DNA from: Rostratula benghalensis
Lineage: Eukaryota; Chordata; Aves; Charadriiformes; Rostratulidae
Reading direction: 5' to 3'
DNA length: 64,000 bases
NCBI GenBank assembly: GCA_013399305.1
Contig: VXAI01000013.1
Coordinates: 547,626-611,625, forward strand
Shown: piece by piece, positions 38,077-48,094 of the stretch
How the letters are laid out: each line of letters starts with the position of its first letter
Position numbering within the stretch: position 1 is the stretch's first letter
Translations under genes and position numbers: made by a program
Notes under the pieces: generated by a model
Told to the model about the DNA's origin: nothing
The model's input: only the letters and a program-made list of their open reading frames with translations
Database searches by the model: none

Positions 38077-39650
38077 ATTCAGGGAACTACTTAGAAGAGT
38101 ACCCTGGGAATTTGCTTTTTAGGCCTTAGGAGTTCACAGTGCTGGCTATTTTTAGAAGCTAGCTTTTAAAAGCACAAGAGCAAGAAATTGCAGTGTGTTG
38201 ACAGTCAAGTGAGTGGGGCAGAAGACCAGCTTAGTTGAACAGGGAACTCCTTGTGGAGCTCAAGAGGAAAAATAAATTAGATGGCCTCTGGAAGGCTTCA
38301 TAGGAAGGTACAGAGCTGTGGTTCGTATATGAAATAAGAAGACACACAAGGTCAAAGCCCAGTGATGATTCAAGACAGCCAGCATGGTCGCACCAAGGGC
38401 AAGTTCTGCCTGACATAGTGGCTTCCTATAATGGAGCAACTACATCAGTGGGCAAGGGAAGAGCTACAGTTGTCATCTATCTGGATTTCTGTAAGGCTTT
38501 TTACACGGTCCCCTACAACAGTCTTCTTTATAAATTGGAAAGACCTGGTTTTGATGAGTGGACTGTTAGGTGGATGGGGAATTCGTCGGATGGCTACATC
38601 CAGAAGGTAGTGGTCAATGGCTTCGTGTTCAGAGGGAGATTGGTGACAAGTGGTGTCCCTCAGGGGTACATTTTCATCAATGACGTATTGGGATTGAGTG
38701 TGCCCTCAGCAGGTTTGCAGACAACATCAAGCTGAGTGGTGCAGCTAATTTGCTAAAAGGCAGGAATGCCCTCCAGAGGGACCTGGACAGATTCAAGGAC
38801 TGAGCTTGTGTGACCCTCATGAAGTTCAACAAGGCCAAGTGCAAGGTTCTGCACCTGGGTGAGGGCAACTCCTGGTATCAGTACAGCCAGGAAGATGAAG
38901 GGGTTAAAAGCAGCCCTGTCGAGAAGGACTTGGGGGTACTGGTGGATGAAAAGATGGACATGAGCCAACTATGTGCACTAACAGCCCAGAAAGTCAGCCG
39001 TATTCTGGGCTGCATCAGAAGATATGTGGCCAGCAGACCAAAGGAGGTGATTTTGCTCCTCTGCTCCACTCTGGTGAGACCCCCACCTAGAGTACTGCTT
39101 CCAGCTCTGGAGCCCTCAGCACAGGAAGACATGGAGCTGTTGGAGCAGGTCCAGAGGAGGGCCACAAAAAATGATCAGAGGGATGGAACACCTCCCCTTT
39201 GAGAACATGCTGAGGGTGTTGGGATTGTTCAGCCTGGAGATAAGAAGGCTCTGGAGAGAGCTTATTGCAGCCTTGCAGTACATAAGGAGGGATGATCTAA
39301 AGGAAAGATGGGGACAAAGTTTTACCAGGGCCTGTTACGATAGCACAATGAGCAATGTCTTTAAACTAAAAGACGAAAGATTTATACTAGATCTAAGGAA
39401 AAAATTGTTTGCAGTGAGGGTGGTGAAACACTGGAAGAGATTACCCAGGGAGGTGGTAGATACCCCATCCCTGGAAGCATTCAAGGTCTGGTTGGAATGG
39501 GTTCTGAGCAATCTGGCCTAGTTGAAGACATCCCTGCTCATTGCAGGGATGTCTGGTTGAAGACATCCCTGCTCATTGCAGGGGAGGTTGGACTGTGTGA
39601 CCTTTAAAGGTCTCTTCCAATCCAAAGTATTCTATGACTCTGTGATTCTA
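38077..39650 (+). mobile_element. CR1 LINE, degenerate ORF2 with RT core and 3' end
   Basis: The copy starts in the linker between the endonuclease and reverse-transcriptase domains (block CAGGGAACTACTTAGAAGAG; GCAGAAGACCAGCTTAGTTG). A deletion near 38363 joins the linker directly to the block before RT motif A. In the frame 38418-38735, motif A reads VIYLDFCKAFYTV: the first catalytic Asp is kept (38484-38486), but the following FD is FY. Motif B SGVPQG is intact (38649-38666). After another small deletion the active-site loop is out of frame and reads FADN instead of FADD (38714-38725). The thumb/C-terminal blocks follow in frames 38810-39202 and 39171-39521, the latter ending at the normal ORF2 end (WVLSNLA). 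The 3' UTR has a duplicated hairpin (39521-39583) and the tail ends at 39650. This copy cannot make an active enzyme. Confidence 0.95.
39521..39583 (+). repeat. 35-bp tandem duplication of the CR1 3' UTR hairpin
   Basis: The 28-bp block beginning GTTGAAGACATCCCTGCTCA occurs at 39521-39548 and again at 39556-39583 (period 35 bp). In the first copy AGACATCCCTGC (39526-39537) and GCAGGGATGTCT (39543-39554) form a perfect 12-bp stem with loop TCATT. A CCCTGC...GCAGGG hairpin is a regular feature just upstream of the CR1 3' tail; here it has been duplicated, and the spacer between copies has completed the longer stem. Confidence 0.95.
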
Positions 39651-39789
39651 CAGGACAAACAGGGAATGTGAACAGGAAGAAGACTGATAGAGTTGCACCC
39701 TGCCTCCCGTAACAGAAAACAAGCAAGCAGACAGAGCCTTTGCTACAGAAAACTCCCTGTCCTGTCTCTGTCAGGATGAACAAGGTAAC
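39651..39789. other. Spacer between two CR1 copies
   Basis: About 140 bp not clearly assignable. It may be the 5' UTR of the next CR1 copy or host DNA. It contains the left arm of a 13-bp inverted repeat (39751-39763). Confidence 0.5.
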
Positions 39790-39815
39790 AGGACAAGGTT
39801 AGAGGACAGGGAGTT
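39751..39815. repeat. 13-bp perfect inverted repeat at the CR1-CR1 junction
   Basis: AACTCCCTGTCCT (39751-39763) and AGGACAGGGAGTT (39803-39815) are exact reverse complements separated by 39 bp. They lie at the boundary between two CR1 copies and may have arisen by fold-back synthesis. Confidence 0.85.
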
Positions 39816-41713
39816 GTGGGAAAATGTTCCTGTCTGATGAAGCAGGCTTGTCTCCCCAGTAAATCATCACTAGTGCACGCAGCATGGGCAATGAACAGGA
39901 GGAGCTGGAAGCCCTTGTGCAGCAGAAAAGCCATGATGTAGTTGCCATCAGGGAAACTTGGTGGGGTGACTTGCATGACTAGAGTGCTGCATTAGATGCT
40001 GCACTCTTCAGAAGGGACAGGCAAGGAAAGAGAGGAGGTGGGGTAGCCCTGTGTGTTAGGGAGAGTTATGAATGTCAAGAGCTAATTGAGGGTAACAGCA
40101 GGGCTGAGTGCTTATGGGTAAGAATCAGGGAGAGGGCCAGCAAACCTGATATTGTGGTAAAAGTTTGCTATAGAGCACCCAACCAGAATGTAAGGATAGA
40201 AAAACATCTTATAAGCATCTAGAGGAGATCTCAAGATCACTTGCCCTTATCCTGGTGAGAGACTTCAACCTACCATATATCATCTGGGCACAAAATACAG
40301 CTGAGAAGGGAATGCTTTAGGAGGTTCCTGGAGTGTGTCAGGGACAACTTCCTGGCACAGCTGGTTAGGGAGCTGACCAGGGAAGGAGCCCTGCTAGATC
40401 TGCTGCTTGTAAACAGAGAAGGACTTGTGAGGGATATGATGATTGGAGGCTGTCTTGGGCACAGTGACCATGAATTACTAGAGGCCTCAGTTCTCTGGAA
40501 AGCAAGGAGGGGATCCAGCAGGACTGACATAATGGACTTCTGAAGGGCAGACTTTGGTCTTTTCACAGTCCCTTGGGAGGCAGCCGTGAAGGGCAAAGGA
40601 GTCCAGGAAGGCTAGACATTTTTCAAGGTGGAAGTCTTAAAAGCAGAGGAGCAGGCTGTCCCTTGTGAGATATAAAATGAGCTGTCAGGGGGAAAAGACT
40701 GGCCAGGCTGAACAAAAAGATATGGACACAACTCAGGACAAAAAAGAGAGTTTATGGCCTTTGGAATAAGGGACAGGCAACTCAGAAAGATTACAAAGGT
40801 ATTGTAAAACTATCTAGGGAAAGATTAGAAAGACCAAGGCCCAACTAGTACTTAACCTGGCCTTGGAAGTTAAAAGCAACAAAAAATACTTCCTATAACT
40901 ATATTAGTAACAGGATGAGGACTCAGGAGAATCTCCACCTTCTATTGGATGTGGAAAGCAACATAGTGACCAGGCTTGGGGAAGAGTGGCTGGAGAGCTG
41001 CATGGCAGAAAAGGACCTGGGGGTGTTGGTCGACTGGCAGCTGAACATGAGCCAGCAGTGTGTCCAGGTGGCCAAGAAGGCCAACAGCATCCTGGCCTGT
41101 ATCAGGAACAGTATGGTGAATAGGACTCAAGCAGTGATTGTCTCCCTTTACTCAACACTGGTGAGACCTCATCTTGAGTAGTGTGTCCAGTGTTAGGCCC
41201 CTTACCACAAAAAAATGTCATTGAGGTGCTGGAGCAGGTCCAGAGAAGGACAACAAAGCTAGTGAGGGGTCTGGAGAATAACCCTTATGAGGACAGGCTG
41301 AGGGAGCTGGGGTTGTTCAGCCTGGAGAAGAGGAGGCTGAGGAGAGACCTTATTGCTCTCTACAACTACATGAAAGGAGGTTGCAGAGAGGTAGGGGTTG
41401 GTCTCTTCTCCCAAGAAGAGACAGTACCACAGGTGACAGTACAAGAGGAAACGTCCTCAAGCTGTACCAGGAGAGGTTCAGACTGGATATCAGGAAAAAA
41501 ATTTATACTGAAAGGGCTATCAAGCATTGGAATGGGCTGCCCAGGGCAAGAAAGTATTTGAGTCACCACCCATGGTGGTATTTAAAAGATGGGTAGACAT
41601 AATGTTTGGTGATATGGTTTAGTGATGGTTTTTATCAGAGTGAGGGTAATGGTAGGACTAGGTGACCCTAAAGGTCCCTTCCAAACTAGACAATTCTATG
41701 ATTCTATGATTCC
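39790..41713 (+). mobile_element. CR1 LINE with endonuclease domain, RT core deleted
   Basis: This is the only copy here that retains the apurinic-type endonuclease of CR1 ORF2. Visible motifs are AIRETWW (39947-39967; CR1 normally has AITETWW, and the catalytic Glu at 39953-39955 is kept), RDFN (40258-40269; normally GDFN), and GHSDHE (40457-40474, intact His and Asp). They are in different frames, with a stop at 39980-39982, so the domain is broken. The linker continues to the block ENLHLLLD...NIVT. At about 40970 the sequence jumps straight to the block EEWLESC...KDLGVLVD that lies beyond the RT active site. The whole RT finger/palm region (roughly 1 kb in a full CR1, by my recollection of the element) is therefore absent, yet the frame 40915-41181 stays open across the junction. 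The C-terminal blocks, 3' UTR and ATTCTATGATTCTATGATTC tail (to 41713) follow. Confidence 0.95.
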
Positions 41714-42540
41714 ACTATTATATGATACTATATGGCAATAATTGTGAATTTGTATGTTACGTTAATCTAGTTCTGCTGATTTTGCTGATAACAGCAGATA
41801 TTTTCTCCATTTTTGTTTTATATTTGTCACATAGTGAATTGATGAAAAGGACAAGTGCTTGCTGTCTTTTTCTGTGAGGCAGATTAGAACTAGGTGGTTT
41901 CAGATCAAAATATTCCTATAATTTAGTCAATTTTTTTTCTGTGACTGAATATCAGTTAGATATCTGGCTAGAATTATTTGTAGCTCCTTTTTACCATGTT
42001 GATTAGTATGAACAATAGGGACAACAGTACAAACTAAATATATATATAAAAAAAAATATAATGAAAAAACCATTTAGTGTAGCCAAATTGAAATGTGTAG
42101 TGTTACATCAGAGGTAAATCTGGCCAAGTTCAGTTATTTAGTTAATTTTTTTACTTCATGGCCTGACATACAAATGGTCTCAGTAGAAAACATGTTGGAC
42201 AGCAGCTGCATTTTCTCAGTAATTTGCAGGGGGATATGAGTGGACTGTGTCCAAAATACTATTCTGCAGCTGCAACAAGATGGGATTTGCTATTTAGCAG
42301 CATGACATTTTCAGTGTTCATTTCATCTTTTCCTTTTGGTACGTTACTCCTCCCATGAGATTGCTTAGCTAACTCTCCAGCAATTCCTAAATGTTCAAGT
42401 GTCTGTATAGCAAAATATTTACTATTGGCTGTGAATGATAGCTAATAATAATTCTAATCACTGAAAAATAAAACTAAGAGGAATGCACTGTACTGAAATG
42501 TCCAGCATACAATTTTAAAGCTGAGGGGTTTTTTGAGACC
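41714..42540. other. Unique AT-rich DNA
   Basis: No gene or repeat recognised between the CR1 cluster and a T19 tract. Confidence 0.55.
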
Positions 42541-42559
42541 TTTTTTTTTTTTTTTTTTT
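42541..42559. repeat. Poly(T) tract (T19)
   Basis: Nineteen consecutive T, with no retrocopy recognised nearby. Confidence 0.9.
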
Positions 42560-44894
42560 AAATCATACTTACTACAATTTCACTCTGAGTGATTGTTTTA
42601 TTTCTTTCAGTTTACGAATTTGTCATTAGGTGTTCTTTATGAGGAAAGTCAATCAGCACTGTGGACAGACATTGCAACTTTGTGGAAATAATAATTTGCT
42701 AGTAAGGAGAAAGAACAACTTTTATTGTTTTTACAGGTATGGTAGGCTGAAAGCCATAGGAAACTATAGTATTCTATCCTTAAAGTGGAGTTTGATCAGC
42801 TTCCACTGTTGTAATGTTTGATTTTAAAATTTTCTTTAAGTACATAAAATATTTATGTAGTGCAAACACCTCAGATACCATGAATCCAGTTAGATATTAT
42901 TCTGTGGTTACAGATACAACATCTGTCAGAATTATTTTCCAGGTAATCGTTAATCTCCCATACCATAATCATATAATGTGGATCTCAGTGGTGTATCATT
43001 TTGCTGTTCTGTGTGGCCTCAGAAACTTTGCTGAATACTTATGTGAGGTTGACACATACATCTTCTTCATTTTTCCGCTTACCATCCTTTTCCTTTGTGT
43101 TGTAACTCACCCATGAATCTCAGGCCTTCATTAGAGGTCCACTATCAGCAGCTCTACAATATTGTTTTACTGCCTTCAATGTCTTCTTGATCCTTCTTTT
43201 TTTATTTCTATAGCTCCAAAATAGGCACAAGTACCTTGGCAACCTGTTTTGTCTCAGGATTCTTTCAGAGAATTCTGAATACTACGAAGAATGCCTGTCT
43301 ATATTATTAATAGTATTTTTATATTATTAATTATAACAAATAATAATTCCTGTTCTCTTTAACTAAGCACTGTATGAAAAGATATGATGTATGAGAGAAG
43401 GATGGTTTTATGCTGATGTGTGTGTTGTCAGCAGCCCACACACTATGACCTTGGTGAGTGTTTAAAAGGGATCCTTCCTAGTTGGTTATTTTAATGACTT
43501 GATTACTTTTTCTAACTCATGAAATAATTGTTTAGAGAAAACGCAACGCTTTCAACAGGACAGATGTTAATAATCTGACAGATGATTGATGTCTGGAATC
43601 CTGGAGATTAACATTGAAAACCTCCGATCTTGATCAGGTACAACAGAATCACAGCTGAATCATCCATACCCCAGGTGAGAGCCCTGGCTACAGAACTATT
43701 CTGGGCCTCAGTAGGCGATAATAGAAAAGAAAAATAGCACCTTGAAAAGTTTCCATTTCCTCACAGGGAGGACTAAGACATTTTCTTGAGTCTTGAGTGC
43801 TTTTGTATGAATGGATAAACTGTTTCCTGCTGAGATATAACTGCAAAAACTATTGGTATTCATTGGATGACGTCTTCATTTTATAAAGGCCAGAAATTTT
43901 GTAAAGATTGGGGAGCAGGAAGAAAAGAGCTCACCTCTCCCTGTTATTTTTATCAGAACAGTACTAGACATCATAAAAGGTCCTGTGTAATTTTGTATGT
44001 TTAGAATGGATTCTACTAGTGCCTGTAGGTGTAGATAGAGAACTACTTACCAAACCTTAACAGGACAGAGAGGAAATGCACCTGTTGAGAAGCTTATATG
44101 TGAAAGTTTCCCAAGAGCTGATGTCCTCTGGGGATAAGTAGACTTGTTATCTCTTCAAGAATTTATAAATTCTGGGTGTCTGACATATCTGCACAAGACC
44201 ACTAGCATAAAAGAACATCAGCAATGGATTGTATAAAAATGATTATGTCCAGATCATTCTACTATATGAAAAAAGATGACAAGTTTATATATGACCCCGA
44301 AGAAACAAAAGGTCCTCTGAAGGACATCGTGAACATCAGCCTCAAAGCCACTGGTGTGTCAGTGCAATCCTCCACATCTTAGTGCTGCACTGGACCTGGC
44401 CTCCCATTTTTTCCAACTTCATAACTATGAATGAACATGTAAATAAATCGTGTAAGTGAATTAGTGAATATGCTGTTCATTTTTCTGTTACTGGTTATAG
44501 TGGTTTGATAGTATTAATAAACACATCTTAAAAATTGAAATAGCATAGAAATATTGAGTGGGTGGGTAGGAGGCACATCACAATCAATCTCCTTTTAGGT
44601 AAAACAAAATTAGCAACTCAAATTTTAACCAAAGAAATTTCTTTGATTCTGATTGGTGTAAAACATTCATCAGGGTTTACAGCTCTTCAGAGTGTATGAG
44701 ACAAGAGCTGCAATGGTTCAAAAGGATAGCACGTTGGGGTGGGTTGGTTGATTATTTTTTTTTAAACACTGGAAGTATCTAAATTCAATGAGTGGGAATA
44801 AACTATATTCTCAGAATCTATGATGGCAAGATAACAATAACTAAACACACACAGAGTGATTGTTCTAGTGGCACCTGCCCATAAACTAACTGTA
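42560..44894. other. Unique AT-rich noncoding DNA
   Basis: No supported gene. The 100-codon frame at 42814-43116 is hydrophobic but has no family match I recognise and no CR1 similarity. A 16-bp perfect palindrome CAAAGAAATTTCTTTG lies at 44630-44645. Confidence 0.5.
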
Positions 44895-44960
44895 AAACCA
44901 AACCAAAAAAAAACAAAAAACCCCACAAAAACAACAAATCACAAACCAAAAAAAACCCCC
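44895..44960. repeat. A/C-rich low-complexity tract
   Basis: Runs of A broken by C or CC/CCCC (for example AACAAAAAACCCCACAAAAA). It is the complement-strand counterpart of the GGGGTTTTT-type tracts at 4105, 7180 and 46444. Confidence 0.85.
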
Positions 44961-45237
44961 AAATGAAAACAGGTGATGCATCAAGATGTGAGTGAATTAA
45001 TGAATGACTAAAATTCCAGTCTAACCCTGTTCATAGAGAAACTCTGTAGAAAAAAAGTTCTAGAAGACTATAAAGAATATAAAACTGCCAGAAAAGGCAG
45101 TAGCCAACTATAACCAACTCAGATGTAGCTTCTGCTAAAAGATTTTTCAGACCTTTAATCACATTTATAAGGTGGCTAAGCAATCAAAGTTCTGACAAAA
45201 CTGAAATAAAATAAAAAAAAGGGATGAGATATCTTAT
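44961..45237. other. Unique AT-rich DNA
   Basis: Nothing recognisable. AAATAAAATAAA precedes the A23 tract that follows. Confidence 0.5.
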
Positions 45238-45260
45238 AAAAAAAAAAAAAAAAAAAAAAA
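45238..45260. repeat. Poly(A) tract (A23)
   Basis: Twenty-three consecutive A. An AAATAAAATAAA stretch lies about 30 bp upstream, so a + strand retrocopy tail is possible, but the sequence upstream of it is not recognisable as a gene. Confidence 0.85.
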
Positions 45261-46090
45261 GAGGAATCATCAGTATCTTGCATGATGTGTGTATTAGAAT
45301 AGAGTTTACTAACTCTTGACTGAGGTCTATTGGCATCAAATCCACTGCTTCATGTTCCTCAGCAAGAAAAGGAAAAAGTGCTTCTTGTTTAACTCATATG
45401 GATTGCAGAAGAGAGTCAAATATGCAGTCATACTTTTGAACTCTCCAGGGAGAGTTGCTAAATCTTTGATGATTTATGTTGTTGGAGAGATAAAAACTAA
45501 AGCTACATTTTTAGTTAATTGAAACTCTACATATTCTATACGGAAAATAAAATGCTGCATATAGAAGGAAAATTAAGCTGAAAAAAGTATATTTTTTCTT
45601 GCATATCTGAACACACAAATCTAAGCAATGTTTGAGAGTCTAATATAACACAGTATTGTCTTCATACAAAACTCACTAGGGAGCCTCAAGTGTTCTTGGG
45701 CATGGTAGGGAAACCTGGGACCACCAGGTACTTAAAACTCTATGATCTACTGCTGGCAAAAGGAAGTGGTACAGCACACTGTCCAGAAGTAGTGTTTATC
45801 TGATTGACAAGAGAATTAGGGGTTTGTTTGCTTCACTGTGTCAAAGGCCAAAGATATTTTCTGAATATCCATTTTAACACCATCATTGATAATGAGAATC
45901 AATCATTGCATTAATATGTCTAACTCTGTAGTATGGCACAGAGTTCATTGAGGTTGAAACATACATGCAAAAGTTCATCCAACCTTTCAGAAATTGCTTC
46001 GAACCAATACTAGGGAATCAATACTAGGGATGTATCATGACAGAGTTGAGCAGCCAAAACTTTCTCATATAATTACTTTGTTTACTTACA
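45261..46090. other. Unique AT-rich DNA
   Basis: No gene or repeat family recognised. The 12-mer CAATACTAGGGA is present twice near 46005-46030. Confidence 0.55.
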
Positions 46091-46438
46091 ACAGCCTTCC
46101 AGTACTCAAAATGGGCCTACAGGAAATATGGGGAGGGAATCTTTATCAGGGAATGTTATGATAGGATGAGGGGTAACAGTTCTAAACTCAAAAATGGTTG
46201 ATTAATATTAGATATTAGGAAGAAATTATTTATTATGAGGGTGGTGAGATGCTGGAACAGGTTGCCCAGAGAAGTTGTGGATTCCCCATCCCTGGAGGTG
46301 TTCAAGGCCAGGTTGGATGGGGCTTTGACCAACCTGGTCTAGTGGGATGTGTCCCAGCCCATGGCAAGCAGATTGGAACTAGATGATTTTTAAGGTCCCT
46401 TCCAACTCTAACCATTTTATTATTTTATGATTCTATGT
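46091..46438 (+). mobile_element. CR1 LINE 3' end
   Basis: This 5'-truncated CR1 starts in the last ORF2 blocks (CAGCCTTCCAGTACT; nucleotide block 'GGAAGAAATTATTTATTATG' matching the family's RKKLFAVRV region). It passes through CTGGAACAGGTTGCCCAGAG, CCCCATCCCTGGAGGTGTTC and GGTTGGATGGGGCTTTGACC to the 3' UTR ('ACCTGGTCTAGTGG', CCCATGGCA, GGTCCCTTCCAACTCTAACC). The tail is TATTTTATGATTCTATG. It is the same type as the 38077-39650 copy at its 3' end but lacks that copy's duplicated hairpin. A G/T tract begins within a few bases of the tail. Confidence 0.95.
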
Positions 46439-46443
46439 TGCCC

Positions 46444-46504
46444 TTTGTTTGTTTTGTTGTTTTTGTGGGGTTTTTGTTTGTTTGTTTCTTTGTTTGTTTT
46501 TTTA
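46444..46504. repeat. (GTTT)n-type tract following a CR1 tail
   Basis: Imperfect TTTG/GTTTT units with GGGG inside, starting five bases after the CR1 3' end. It may have been the target, or have expanded after insertion. Confidence 0.9.
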
Positions 46505-48015
46505 AGCGGTAATAAATAATACAGTATCAATAACTCTCCAACTCTCAGAAATAGTTTACAGACATTCTGGTAACTGTGGTGGTATACATTTATGCAAGTA
46601 GTTAAAAAGTTTATATGTATACACTTGTCAACATGTCATGCTAAAATATTGCTCTAAGTATCATCCAAACTGCAGATACATACATATATATATATATTTT
46701 AAATCCAATACACATGTGACAGGGCAAACTGCTTCTTTGTAGAATATCCCCCAGTTGCAATATCTGAATAGACAAAAGAACATAATCTAATGAATATTGA
46801 TCTAAGCATGGGACTTCTCTGAAATAAGCCATTTGCTGTGTTTCTAGAAGGACTCTGTAATATTGCATGTGATGATCAAAAGCAGTTGCCAGTTTTGTTT
46901 TTTTTCCAAAACAGAAAAAAGAGAGTACCTTCAAATAAGAAAAGGAATAAAGTTCACCATTTTTCTCATAAAAGCAGTTTTTGTCACCCAAAGACAGTTT
47001 ATGAACTCACCACAGAGGTAAGGTTTAAATCATTCTTATATTCACTGGTCATTGTTTTTCCTAACTGTACTTGAAATTGCAAAATAATTGCATCCTATTA
47101 TAGGCAATGTGGTGAAAATTAACATTTATATGCATTGGAACAAGTCAGATTTTGAACTCTCAGTATTTGCCATCCTTGAAAGAAGACTATTTATGCGAAT
47201 TACAAATCAGGCAAAATTTCCTATTACAACTGAGATGAACAAGAAACAAGCCCTGTAGAGGACTAGATAAGTAAAATTTACAATCATGGTGTTTGGTTTA
47301 TTTTTTTCCTTTTTTTTAAACTAAGAAATCAATAGCTACAAATTAATGAGCATATGAGGAAAATCAACATTTGAAGCATCAAACAAGATGTATTTCCCTG
47401 CAAAGTGTGAAATGTATTCAAAAGATATGGTAGCCCTTCCTCTCTGGGTCACTTTTTCTGGGGACCTTTCACTTCATGAGAAGAGATTCTACAAAATTTA
47501 TTTAGATACAAGTTGAAATGGTAAGTTATGATAGCACATATGATACTTAGGACAAAGCCATATCAAAATTATATCAAAACCAGTACACCACATACAGATG
47601 AATCCCTAGGAGAAGAGTTAAGAGTGTCATTAGATGATATAGATAGAGATAGAAGCCTGAACAGGAAAGCAGAATAGTATTTTCTTTCTTGCTGTATTAA
47701 ATGTCTTCAAGGTTCTGATGACCCTGGCTTCAGTATTGTACAAGTACTTGTACTTGTACTCCATGGCCAAGTGTGGAGCGAGCTGTGTGTTTCACGTATG
47801 AGTAAGCCTGGATTTGCTTCATATTTGCTAAGTATCTGGCTGTCTTCTACTGGAACTACTGGAGCCAGTCATCCTGTCTGTGAAAAAAAGATGCATCTAA
47901 GGCCTGTTTACAGCGCATTGAACAGCTGTTTTGGTACAGACCACAGCTTGTCTCCAATGACATTTACAAGTAGATACCTAAAGAAGTATATGTGCTCTAA
48001 TACTTTCAAATATAT
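46505..48015. other. Unique AT-rich DNA
   Basis: No gene or repeat family recognised. A (TA)7-like run lies at about 46682-46699. The 116-codon minus-strand frame at 46641-46991 is not recognised. Confidence 0.5.
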
Positions 48016-48094
48016 TAGAATCACAGAATCATAGGATCATTTAGGTAGTGAAAGACCTTCATGATCTGTTAACCCAACACTGCCAAGCCCACCA
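48016..48094 (-). mobile_element. CR1 LINE 3' tail, minus strand, 79 bp
   Basis: In + strand orientation the copy starts with the inverted tail AGAATCACAGAATCATAGGA, then AAGACCTTCATGATCTGTTA and CCCAACACTGCCAAGCCCAC. This is the reverse complement of the last bases of a CR1 3' UTR. It is truncated after fewer than 80 bp, one of the shortest recognisable insertions in the window. Confidence 0.9.

Noticed and set aside
39171..39521. Open frame of 116 codons as a host gene
   Set aside because: It is the C-terminal part of CR1 ORF2 within a decayed LINE copy.
42814..43116. 100-codon hydrophobic frame that could be a membrane protein
   Set aside because: AT-rich DNA favours Phe/Ile/Leu/Tyr codons. 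There is no recognised family, promoter or splice context.
44630..44645. Perfect palindrome CAAAGAAATTTCTTTG as a heat-shock element
   Set aside because: Only one GAA-TTC pair is present, without the third unit of a heat-shock element, and no gene is nearby.
46641..46991. 116-codon minus-strand frame
   Set aside because: No family resemblance. It includes translated TA-microsatellite and A-rich sequence.
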